33,115 nt of DNA, from NCBI GenBank assembly GCA_947628925.1, contig CANRBU010000003.1:1-33115 (forward strand). Reading direction: 5' to 3'. The notes under the pieces are model-generated. The model did not search any database. It was not told the DNA's origin and was given only the letters and a program-made list of their open reading frames with translations. Position 1 is the stretch's first letter; every line of letters begins with the position of its first letter. The DNA comes from an uncultured Clostridia bacterium. GTDB lineage: Bacteria; Bacillota; Clostridia; TANB77; CAG-508. Positions 17,154 through 24,984 of this stretch are shown here, piece after piece. The translations under genes and the position numbers were made by a program.

Positions 17154-17387
17154 TTATTTGTTGTATATTTGGTTCAATTTATTTTGCCAGTTATATATAG
17201 TGGCTTCTGGTGTTGAGTATGTGGTAAATGTGATACTTCCTATATTCGTATTTAAAATACTTTTCCAGTGGTCTAATGTTTGTTCTATAGTAGGATATAA
17301 AGGATAGTTGCCTTTGTTACTTACATTAAGCTGTCTTGCCCATTCTTTTAAAGTTGCAGAATTATCGTCGTATTGTCTAAAATACAT
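17154..17387 (-). CDS. Small virion-cluster protein, unknown
   Basis: 77 residues, aromatic-rich and uncharged overall (MYFRQYDDNSATLKEWARQL, then YNWQNKLNQIYNK). Starts at an ATG with AAGGAG upstream; 13 bases before the coiled-coil protein gene. Two similar motifs, LKEWARQLN near residue 13 and IYNWQNKLN near 64, and LDHWKSILN near 39, form a threefold W-x-x-x-L-N pattern, perhaps helical repeats. Probably a minor structural protein; function unknown. Confidence 0.6.
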   Translation of the reverse strand: MYFRQYDDNSATLKEWARQLNVSNKGNYPLYPTIEQTLDHWKSILNTNIGSITFTTYSTPEATIYNWQNKLNQIYNK

Positions 17388-17401
17388 TATTCTACATCTC
17401 C

Positions 17402-18949
17402 TTATCTTGGATTTGTTCTATCAACTCTTTCCATACCATAGATTACAAAATTGCCTTTTCCTGAAATTTCAAAGGTATAACTAAATACATTTTGAATATC
17501 ATAAGGAAGTTTGATACAATGAGTTATGTTTTTTCCTGTTGGTAGTACATTTTTGTGTTCGTATGTTTTACCACTATTCGTTGTTATAACTAAATCAACC
17601 TGTCCATTATCTGCTAAATCATAATTGAACCACACTTCTGAAATAGATTTTTTCTTACTTAAAACTCCATTTTTAAACTCTTTTGTTTTTAAATAGAATG
17701 GTATTGGTTCTTTATGAACTATATCCTCACTATTTGTAAATTCGTCTTCTCCATATGTTTTGATATAATTGTTCCCGTCCTTCCTTCCACCTGTTAGTTC
17801 ATATATCGTTCCATTTGCTGTTAAAGCATAAATAGGATTTGGAGTTTGACTAAAGTTCAAGTCATTATATGCGTCACATATAGTTATGTATTTTAATTCA
17901 TCTTTTACATTGTCAGGTTGCAATTCTTTTGTCCATTTTCTTAGTCTTTGGTCAAAAACAAGAAAAAATGAATAATCAGGAAACCAAAAATATATTTTAT
18001 TTTCACTACCTGCTACACTTACATTTTTAGCTTCATTAATTGTTATTCCATCAATGTAACCTTTTACTCCACCTGTCATACCATTATTTGAATTTGGCTC
18101 TTGAATACCTCTTATTGTACTTCCGTCATATTCGTATATATTACGCCCATATAGCCAATATAAAAACGAGTTGTGTACTTTTATTGTTGCCTGATCATAA
18201 CAGCCTATATTGTTATCTAATGAAACACATGTATATGTATCTGAATTCCCTGCAATTACATTACTTCCATAATACAAGTGCATATTCTCTTCACTGAATA
18301 CAATCAATTTATCATCGAAACTTACAAGCCCTGTTATTTGATGGCAGTTTGGTACTCTATCTATTCTTGAATTTTCTGTACTAGTCCAGTCCATAGGATT
18401 TTGTAAGCCTGAGAAATACAACATATTTCCTTTACTTCCAATCATCCTATTTTTGTGATAACACATATGTTCAAAAACTATGTCATTAGAATCGTCATCT
18501 TTTGGCAATGTCAAATATTCTGGTACATTTACTGGAGATAACGGCAACTTATGTCGTGTTGGTTTAACACCTTCTCCATATAAAACAAGATATTCACTAT
18601 TTCCATCGGCATAGTAGACATGATTAAATTTGTTTCCTGTTATATCTTCTGATATTACTGTTCCTGTCATGTCTTTTAATTGTGTTCCTTGTATATAAAA
18701 TAAATAGTGTGTACCTGCTACACCAAAATATTTTATTTGTTCTCCTTTTAAGCCAGGGTTTCTAACCATTGTTCGTCCTATTCTTGTCCTAATTGCTGGG
18801 TAATTATCAAGACACATGTTATACATATCTTGAACTTCATCGTCTTGTATATTCTGTGGAGGATATATATTGCTAATACCACCAGCCAAGTAATTTATTT
18901 GATTGTTACTTTTTACTTGAATATTATTCAAATATGGATTTTGTTGCAA
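17402..18949 (-). CDS. Tail hub/nozzle protein, beta-propeller-like (P22 gp10-type)
   Basis: About 515 residues. A TTG at 18949 has AGGAGG 8 bases upstream and is preferred to the TTG at 18955, which overlaps the previous stop (TTGA) but is too close to the ribosome site. The sequence is all-beta in character with repeated blade-like motifs (KYFGVAGTHYLFYIQGTQL, HKNRMIGSKGNMLYFSG, FDDKLIVFSEENMHLYYG, SFLYWLYGRNIYEYDG). N-terminal GGISNIYPPQ...YPAIRTRIG is typical of packaged-DNA stabilisation or tail-nozzle proteins of podoviruses. It would plug the portal-adaptor channel after packaging. Family assignment by pattern and gene order. Confidence 0.7.
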   Translation of the reverse strand: MQQNPYLNNIQVKSNNQINYLAGGISNIYPPQNIQDDEVQDMYNMCLDNYPAIRTRIGRTMVRNPGLKGEQIKYFGVAGTHYLFYIQGTQLKDMTGTVISEDITGNKFNHVYYADGNSEYLVLYGEGVKPTRHKLPLSPVNVPEYLTLPKDDDSNDIVFEHMCYHKNRMIGSKGNMLYFSGLQNPMDWTSTENSRIDRVPNCHQITGLVSFDDKLIVFSEENMHLYYGSNVIAGNSDTYTCVSLDNNIGCYDQATIKVHNSFLYWLYGRNIYEYDGSTIRGIQEPNSNNGMTGGVKGYIDGITINEAKNVSVAGSENKIYFWFPDYSFFLVFDQRLRKWTKELQPDNVKDELKYITICDAYNDLNFSQTPNPIYALTANGTIYELTGGRKDGNNYIKTYGEDEFTNSEDIVHKEPIPFYLKTKEFKNGVLSKKKSISEVWFNYDLADNGQVDLVITTNSGKTYEHKNVLPTGKNITHCIKLPYDIQNVFSYTFEISGKGNFVIYGMERVDRTNPR

Positions 18950-18951
18950 TA

Positions 18952-19605
18952 TCAAAACCTCCTTCTTCTTTTTCTATTTACGTTTCTGATAATAGGGTAT
19001 CTTTGCTGTTGTTCGTTTTTACTTTCATTAGCCTTATTTACTAAATTGTTATATAGCAGGATGTATTCATTTGCTAATTCAATATCTGGATTGTATCCAT
19101 TCATTGCAATAATACTCATGACATTGTATTTTACTAAGTCAATAAAATTGTCGTCTACTTCAATATAATCATCTTCACTTGTTATCATTTTAGGTTTCTT
19201 TAAATAATAGACAAATACTTTTTTTATCTCTTGTGGTATAGGATAAATGCCTATTGTTCCTTCTGTTCCATCAAAGTAACCTGCTATTGTCATTCTTTCA
19301 TCAGGAATATAACTACGTAGCTCTTTAAAATCTCCCCATCCTTCTTTATTGCTTTTTGATGAATCATTACTTGAAATAGTGACACTAGTTATCATATCTA
19401 CACTACAATTATCAGGCAATGAATATATGTCTTGTTCTGGTGATGTAAGAAAAGAATAACAATCTTCTAATGCAATGTCTTTATATATTTTTTTCATTGT
19501 TTCATTTATCCATACAAACAAGTTTTCTTTAGTAAATTCATGTGGTAAACGTACTTGAATATCATCTAAAACTTGTTTTACGGTTGTTCTACTTGTATTA
19601 GCCAT
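18952..19605 (-). CDS. Head-tail adaptor/connector protein
   Basis: 217 residues, AGGAGG before the ATG. The N-terminus (TTVKQVLDDIQVRL, FVWINETMKKIYKDI) and the middle (DIYSLPDNCSVDMITSVTI, EGTIGIYPIPQEIKKV, VYYLKKPKMIT) match the general pattern of phage adaptor proteins (gp6 / P22 gp4-like): helical bundle around a small beta insertion. An Arg-rich C-terminus (RKRRRRF) could contact DNA. Four-base type overlap with the tail-hub gene suggests coupling. It would bind under the portal. Confidence 0.7.
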   Translation of the reverse strand: MANTSRTTVKQVLDDIQVRLPHEFTKENLFVWINETMKKIYKDIALEDCYSFLTSPEQDIYSLPDNCSVDMITSVTISSNDSSKSNKEGWGDFKELRSYIPDERMTIAGYFDGTEGTIGIYPIPQEIKKVFVYYLKKPKMITSEDDYIEVDDNFIDLVKYNVMSIIAMNGYNPDIELANEYILLYNNLVNKANESKNEQQQRYPIIRNVNRKRRRRF

Positions 19606-19617
19606 TTTTATTTCCTC

Positions 19618-20169
19618 CTATCTCGCTCTGATAATATATTTGGTACTTTCATTTCCAGTTGATATATTAGGTATTGTAAATGTTTCTGGCAACTCAGCAA
19701 CTTCTACATCTTGAATATTATTCAATTTCATATATAAGTCTAAGTATTCTTGTGTGTTTAAAGTCTGACCATTACATTCCAAATAATTACCTTGAATATC
19801 TCCTTTTCCTGCGTACATAATAATTCCTGCAATAGGTGTAATAATAGGGCTTGTTGCTTGTGATTCGTTCCATAAATCTGGGAATGGTCGTATATCAATA
19901 TCTTTTATACTTGCCCTGGCATTATTACCAATAAAGGTTACTTCACTTGTCCTAAATAAATTATTCGCATAATAGAATTCGCCTGCTGGTACAAAAATAT
20001 ATTTTGCCCCTACTTCTATTGCATCATATATGGCTTGTTGTATTTTACTTCTATTGTCTGTTATGCCATTTCCTATAACACCATAATTCTGTAATGGCAC
20101 AATTCCAAAAGTATAAAAGAATAAATCTCTTAACTCTTGCATTTTTATTTCTTGTACTATATTACTCAT
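19618..20169 (-). CDS. Short tailspike-like protein with collar domain
   Basis: 183 residues. Residues about 25-95 match the start of a pectate-lyase-3 type beta-helix (NYGVIGNGITDNRSKIQQAI, then FVPAGEFYYANNLF) but the helix is cut off after about two turns. Residues about 110-183 are a phage tail-collar domain (AGIIMYAGKGDIQGNYLECN, PNISTG...KYIIRA). So it is a short fusion of a tailspike cap to a collar domain. It lacks room for a polysaccharide-degrading active site and may be an adaptor for another fibre or a reduced spike. Start ATG after GGAGGTG; ends 12 bases before the adaptor gene. Confidence 0.75.
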   Translation of the reverse strand: MSNIVQEIKMQELRDLFFYTFGIVPLQNYGVIGNGITDNRSKIQQAIYDAIEVGAKYIFVPAGEFYYANNLFRTSEVTFIGNNARASIKDIDIRPFPDLWNESQATSPIITPIAGIIMYAGKGDIQGNYLECNGQTLNTQEYLDLYMKLNNIQDVEVAELPETFTIPNISTGNESTKYIIRAR

Positions 20170-20172
20170 TTC

Positions 20173-22641
20173 TTACACCTCCATCGTTCCTTCTTCTACA
20201 ACATTTGATAAGCCTATAAATTTCTTTCCTGCTTTTACATCGCCAGGAAGAGCATTCAACATTTTATCGTCTAATTTATAATAAGTTTCGCCTTGATATA
20301 GCAATCCTATAATTCTACTAAAATCACGTTTTGCACTTATTAAATTGAAAGTGTGGTCTTTAGAACTGATATGGTAATAATATAGCCATTTTTCATTATT
20401 ATTTCTATTAATAGATTTAAAACCTCTAGTATAATCGCCCCAATCATAAGATGGCATATAATCAATTAAGGAAAAATGATATTCAGTATCAAAAGTAACA
20501 TTATAAAAATAAGTATAATAATTTTTTATGCCCGTACTAGTAACACCTCTTTTTTCAGGATCTTTAATATGGAATACTAATAAATTATCAGATAGAAAAA
20601 ATCCATGTGGCATTACATTTCCTTTTAATATATCTGGAAATGTAATATCCGTTATATAAGTAATATCGTTTCCAACTACTGTTTGATTTTTATAATCAAA
20701 ACTTACATCTACAATCCAAAACTTATATTTGTAATTTTGTTTTTCTTCTGATTCAGCAGGATTTTCTATTTCTACATCATATCCTAAATATTTTTCTCCA
20801 TTTGGAGCAACTGCCAAAATATTCCCTTTTAATTCACTTAGTTTAAATTCTGAATTAATAGGAATATCGTTTTCATTCTCTGTTATCCCCCTGTAGATAA
20901 TGCCATATTTTATAGTACATTTTGGTGTTTTATCTATACTTTTATCCCAAATAGGTAGCATAAATACATAAGGATTAATGAGTGTTGCTCCTTCTGTAAA
21001 GCCGTCAAGATAAATAACATCTTCTAATACACTTGAACGATAAAGCATTAACTGTGAACTAGATTTTTTTAAAACAAAATATGCAACACTGATTCTAGTA
21101 TCATATTGAAATTTTAATGTTACAAGAAAAGATATGTTACCTTCTCCCTTTATATTTTCAAGAATAGAAATATTGCTTATGTTGTAATCAGTTTCTCTTC
21201 CTTCAATTCCATTAAATCTTTGTACACTATCTGTTTTTAATGTTATTTTTTTAGTTTCTTTATCAAGATTAAGTGGAATTATATATGGTGTAAGAATACT
21301 CTTAGAAAAAGTTTCGCCATCATCTTTAACTAATATTAAATAAGGTTGAGTTATGTTGAAAGAAGTACATCCTAAAGCAATATTTTTATTTGTTAAATTA
21401 CGACCTCCATCTTCTATTCCCAATTGTTCAAAAGTATATTTTGATTCTATTTCAAAATACCCTAATTCATTTTTAACATGGACTAATAAATTTTTTGTTT
21501 TTACATGTATTGAAAACCCATATACTTTTTCAATATCTCCATTTATATTTGTAATGGTTTGCATAATAAAAGTACCTATATCTGGAATACCTGTATCTCC
21601 TTCTGGCAATTCTTCACTATAATCTGTTTTATAGCCTATTGTAGATACTTGTATACCATTTTCTTTAGTTCCAAATATTTTTGTAACATCATCTGCGGTA
21701 TAACTTGGTTCAAGACCGCCTTCACTTGACAATTTTAGCGTTCCTTCAACCCTTCCTTCTGATGTGTATGCTGTTTTTCCTTCTAAAATATCAGCTGCTG
21801 TTGCTGTTGCATCAGAAGTGTTATAACCTTCCTCTATATGTGTACCTATTATCATATTGCCTTGAGAAAATGCTATTTTACCAAGCTTAATGTCAGACGC
21901 TAATGCAGTTCCTGAACTAGTATCAATATATCCTGGTGGAATTATTTCCCCTCCTCCTGTTGGAATACTTCTTATATTAGCAGCCATAACATCAAAGCTT
22001 GAATCAGCAGAGGTCATAACTCCCTTGCCAGTGATAGCCCCCGCTATCTTACTCTTTCCATCACTGACAGATTGAAAAAGTTGGTCATATTTTGTATTTA
22101 AAGAACCTATGCTACTACTATTGTTTGAAATTGAATTATTTAACGCTTTATCTTTTTCTTTTAAAGCTTCTATTTCTTTATCAATAACGTTGTCTTTTGC
22201 TTGTAAATTTGCAATTCCATTATTAAGTGTTTTTAATGTATCTCCTGTATCTTTAAAATTAGCATTTACATCCTCAACTACTTTTTTTAATTGTGTATCT
22301 GTATAGTTTTTTTGTTCTGTATCTCCCTCTGTTATTTTTTTGTTTAATTTGGTTTCTAATGCTGTAAGATCACTTTGTTTAGCAAAACTAGAAAAGTCCT
22401 GTCCTCTACCCAATGAATTTGCAAATTCTTTAGCTTCTGACAAAATTTTGGCATCTTGATTGTCTATATATTTTCTTAATTCTTCTTCTTTATTGCCATG
22501 ATAATTTTTAACCCATTCTTTTGTTGCCCAGTCTTCTGCTGGTATTCCACCTAAGTTGTTACTGTCTTGTGCCAGGTTAGCATCAGTTTTACCTTGTGAA
22601 TTAGAAAACATTTTTGATATTTGTTCTGGTATTTTTGGCAT
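20173..22641 (-). CDS. Tail fibre protein
   Basis: 822 residues, GGAG-spaced ATG. Residues about 35-200 form helical coiled coil (EEELRKYIDNQDAKILSEA, DKEIEALKEKDKALNNSI). At about 200-230 the motif GKSKIAGAITGKGVMTSADS, common in Firmicute phage fibres, appears, then two units of the type SDIKLGKIAF...IIGT and ADILEGKTAY...VEGTL. The long C-terminal part is beta-rich with no enzyme motif and ends in a third such unit (GDVKAGKKFIG...EEGTM). It is likely the host-recognition fibre. The collar/spike gene follows 3 bases after its stop. Confidence 0.8.
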   Translation of the reverse strand: MPKIPEQISKMFSNSQGKTDANLAQDSNNLGGIPAEDWATKEWVKNYHGNKEEELRKYIDNQDAKILSEAKEFANSLGRGQDFSSFAKQSDLTALETKLNKKITEGDTEQKNYTDTQLKKVVEDVNANFKDTGDTLKTLNNGIANLQAKDNVIDKEIEALKEKDKALNNSISNNSSSIGSLNTKYDQLFQSVSDGKSKIAGAITGKGVMTSADSSFDVMAANIRSIPTGGGEIIPPGYIDTSSGTALASDIKLGKIAFSQGNMIIGTHIEEGYNTSDATATAADILEGKTAYTSEGRVEGTLKLSSEGGLEPSYTADDVTKIFGTKENGIQVSTIGYKTDYSEELPEGDTGIPDIGTFIMQTITNINGDIEKVYGFSIHVKTKNLLVHVKNELGYFEIESKYTFEQLGIEDGGRNLTNKNIALGCTSFNITQPYLILVKDDGETFSKSILTPYIIPLNLDKETKKITLKTDSVQRFNGIEGRETDYNISNISILENIKGEGNISFLVTLKFQYDTRISVAYFVLKKSSSQLMLYRSSVLEDVIYLDGFTEGATLINPYVFMLPIWDKSIDKTPKCTIKYGIIYRGITENENDIPINSEFKLSELKGNILAVAPNGEKYLGYDVEIENPAESEEKQNYKYKFWIVDVSFDYKNQTVVGNDITYITDITFPDILKGNVMPHGFFLSDNLLVFHIKDPEKRGVTSTGIKNYYTYFYNVTFDTEYHFSLIDYMPSYDWGDYTRGFKSINRNNNEKWLYYYHISSKDHTFNLISAKRDFSRIIGLLYQGETYYKLDDKMLNALPGDVKAGKKFIGLSNVVEEGTMEV

Positions 22642-22666
22642 ATTTTTTCACTCCTTCTTTTTAACA

Positions 22667-22694
22667 AAGGGAAGTAACCTTAGTTGCTTCCCTT
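22667..22694 (-). terminator. Hairpin after the capsid gene
   Basis: AAGGGAAG and CTTCCCTT (- strand) pair, with AAC/GTT extending the stem past one mismatch. Followed by TTTGTT, so a weak terminator that could lower fibre expression relative to capsid, as is common after major capsid genes. Confidence 0.65.
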
Positions 22695-22714
22695 GTACTT
22701 ACAATGACTTATTA

Positions 22715-23632
22715 TTAAGCTACACCTTTAGAACCAACAAGACCTCTCCAATCAACATACCCAACATCGAATCTTGTATATCCATGCATTTGCCAATCCA
22801 TTGTACTTGGTATGAATTGACTACCAAAAATAGGCTCTTCACGTCTAAGGAATTTTAAGTTTTCGATAGATGTATCTTGAATAAACCAAGGTTTATTTGT
22901 TCCTTCTGGATCTGTTAAGTAATCCCATACTACAATGTCTATGTTTGGTAAAGTATTTACATCGTTTAATTCTGTTCCACTTTGTAGAATAGAATGTACA
23001 ATTGCTTTAGCTGTAAATTCTAGTTCTGGGCATACTACTAATCTTTTAGGGCTTGCAGAAATTATAATACCTGCTTCATCTACTTGACTTCTCATTAAAG
23101 TAAAGGCTTTCTTTAAGTTTTCATCAGTCAATGCACCTTCTATAAGGTTTGACCATGTTCTTTCACTTGAAGCAAGTGGATGGTCAGTTGCAAATAAGGC
23201 TTTTCCATCGTAACCAACATTGTCAAAACCACCTGTGATTACTTTTGCTGCTTCTGTTTCTTCGGTTGCTCTTAAAGAACGACCAAGACCTTTAGCAGAG
23301 CCACCTTTACCAATACCTTTCATTACATTGTATTGGTCGTCTTGCATAAGTTCCCATGTTAATTTGTAAGACTTATCAAAACGTTTAGCCTCGAATTTTG
23401 CAACTTTGCCTTCTCCAAAATCAGCTTCTTTAAATTGTGAACCTTCTGTATTTTCTTCCCACAATCCAAAAGCTCCTAAATGTGGATAGCTTTGTTCTTT
23501 CATTGTCATTTTTTCAGTTTGAAATATAGTTTTATATTTCATAGGTACTTCATTATATGAATCAAAAAATACCTTTTTATGTATTGGTGTCATTAATTCA
23601 CCAAAATTTTCACGTGTCATTATTGCTGGCAT
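22715..23632 (-). CDS. Major capsid protein (Mu gpT-like, HK97 fold)
   Basis: About 305 residues from the ATG at 23632, which is spaced 8-9 bases from GGGAG (a GTG nine bases earlier lies within that site). Features include MTRENFGELMTPIHKKVFFD at the N-terminus, a G-rich stretch (GIGKGGSAKGLG), FATDHPLASSERTWSNL, then PKRLVVCPELEFTAKAIV and the C-terminal MDWQMHGYTRFDVGYVDWRG. This pattern matches Mu-like gpT major head proteins. It follows the scaffold gene and precedes a hairpin, the expected place and expression arrangement. Confidence 0.85.
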   Translation of the reverse strand: MPAIMTRENFGELMTPIHKKVFFDSYNEVPMKYKTIFQTEKMTMKEQSYPHLGAFGLWEENTEGSQFKEADFGEGKVAKFEAKRFDKSYKLTWELMQDDQYNVMKGIGKGGSAKGLGRSLRATEETEAAKVITGGFDNVGYDGKALFATDHPLASSERTWSNLIEGALTDENLKKAFTLMRSQVDEAGIIISASPKRLVVCPELEFTAKAIVHSILQSGTELNDVNTLPNIDIVVWDYLTDPEGTNKPWFIQDTSIENLKFLRREEPIFGSQFIPSTMDWQMHGYTRFDVGYVDWRGLVGSKGVA

Positions 23633-23686
23633 ATTTACCACTCCCTTTTATTTTTTTGTAGTAGTATAAGAGAGTGTTTTATAGAC

Positions 23687-24487
23687 CTATTTTTTCTTAC
23701 TTTTATACATTTCGTAATCCTTTGTTGTCTTCATGTCACGTATAGCAACATATTCCTCAACAGTCATTCCTGCTCTAGCTGCAATTGCAATCTCTTCTGG
23801 ACTAGCTTGTACTTTGCTAGCATTTGAATTTACACTTGCTCCAGCTTGTTTGGTCAAGTTACCTAAAATCTGTTTTTTAATAGCATTATTCTCCATCTTA
23901 GCTTCTAACTTTCTTTGTATCTCGCTTTGAGTATTATGCGTTTTATGTTGTTGGTAACTTGCTGCATAATAGCTTTGCTCAATAGTTAATCCCTTGTCTA
24001 CAAGGCTTTTAATCTCATCGGCATAGTCTAATATGTCTTCGTAGCCTTCTTCCTTAGATTTTGCCATTAAGTCGTTACTAAATTTTAATTCTTTAATTTC
24101 CTTTTCGAATTTACTAGTATCAACTTTCTTTTTATCAATAGCACTTGCAATTGATTTTGCAACTTCCTCATCAATTCCACTTTCAAGCAATTCTTCTAAT
24201 GTACTTTTTTCCTGTTCTTTATTAGCATTTTCTAAGGCGGTCATGCGTGCTTCTAAGTCTTTTACCTTTTTTTCAGCTTCTTTGCGTTGTTTCCTTTCTG
24301 CATTTAACCCTTTTTTTAGGCTTTCCTTTTCCTCATCAATATTGTCCTTTATATCTTCCGCTTCTGTTTCTGTATTTGTTTCTTCAACTGTTTCTTTTTC
24401 TCCTTCTGCCTCTGATACATCAGGAATATCAATAAGACCATCTGAACCGATATTTTCTATCTCGATTCCTTCTTGTTCATTCTCCAT
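23687..24487 (-). CDS. Scaffold protein
   Basis: 266 residues, GGAG-spaced ATG. Acidic N-terminus (ENEQEGIEIENI...DVSEAEGEKETVEET), long charged coiled coil at about 50-180 (KKGLNAERKQRKEAEKKVKD), and a C-terminal helical region with a Lys-rich end (DYEMYKSKKK), the usual capsid-binding tail. Composition, size and position between portal and major capsid are those of phage scaffolds, which guide procapsid assembly and then leave. No protease motif is seen. Confidence 0.8.
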   Translation of the reverse strand: MENEQEGIEIENIGSDGLIDIPDVSEAEGEKETVEETNTETEAEDIKDNIDEEKESLKKGLNAERKQRKEAEKKVKDLEARMTALENANKEQEKSTLEELLESGIDEEVAKSIASAIDKKKVDTSKFEKEIKELKFSNDLMAKSKEEGYEDILDYADEIKSLVDKGLTIEQSYYAASYQQHKTHNTQSEIQRKLEAKMENNAIKKQILGNLTKQAGASVNSNASKVQASPEEIAIAARAGMTVEEYVAIRDMKTTKDYEMYKSKKK

Positions 24488-24502
24488 GATTTGCTCCTTT
24501 CT

Positions 24503-24586
24503 ATTTTTAGCCAGGTTTTATCCTCAATGATTTTTTGCCAGGTTATCTCCTCATAATTTTTGATTTTTAGCCAGCTTGTCTGCTCA
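24503..24586 (-). repeat. Three 24-bp direct repeats upstream of scaffold
   Basis: Copies at 24503-24526, 24530-24553 and 24563-24586 share TGAG(G/C)A...CTGGC(T)AAAAAT on the - strand. They lie in the 125-base gap before the scaffold start. Read in one frame they give repeated LAKN separated by stops, so they are not a gene. Confidence 0.75.
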
Positions 24587-24612
24587 AATATATTTATAAA
24601 AATAAATATCAA

Positions 24613-24984
24613 CTAATTTTGATGTGTTTTTATGTGTACATTTAATCCAGCTTTGTTTTTAAAGGTTCTTTGACATACAGGGCATATAAGTTCATTGTCT
24701 ACTATTTTTTCTGTGCTTATTTTTGAATTTGACGTTAATTCTTGCATGCTTTTTTCTATAGCAATGTCTAATACATCATAAGTTTGTCCTTTTTGTTTTA
24801 ATAACAATAATACTTCTTTACCACACTTAGGACATTTTGATGTGCTATAATATTTAACAAGATTTCCATAAAAGCCTTTTTCTTTTACGTCTTTTAATTC
24901 TTTTATGTCCTTTGTATTAAAAGTATATCCACAGTCACATGTTGTTTTACCTAATACATCATAATCTTTATTATTTATTGTCAT
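24613..24984 (-). CDS. Zinc-binding protein with a C2H2 zinc finger
   Basis: 123 residues, overlapping the portal stop (ATGA-type). N-terminal half holds two Cys pairs (TTCDCGY near 15 and SKCPKCGKE near 50), a probable zinc ribbon. The C-terminal end is a classical C2H2 finger: CPVCQRTFKNKAGLNVHIKT, with C-x2-C-x12-H-x3-H spacing. Classical C2H2 fingers are uncommon in bacteria but are known in some phage proteins. Placed between portal and scaffold, it may bind nucleic acid or assist head assembly, though this is inference. Confidence 0.75.
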   Translation of the reverse strand: MTINNKDYDVLGKTTCDCGYTFNTKDIKELKDVKEKGFYGNLVKYYSTSKCPKCGKEVLLLLKQKGQTYDVLDIAIEKSMQELTSNSKISTEKIVDNELICPVCQRTFKNKAGLNVHIKTHQN

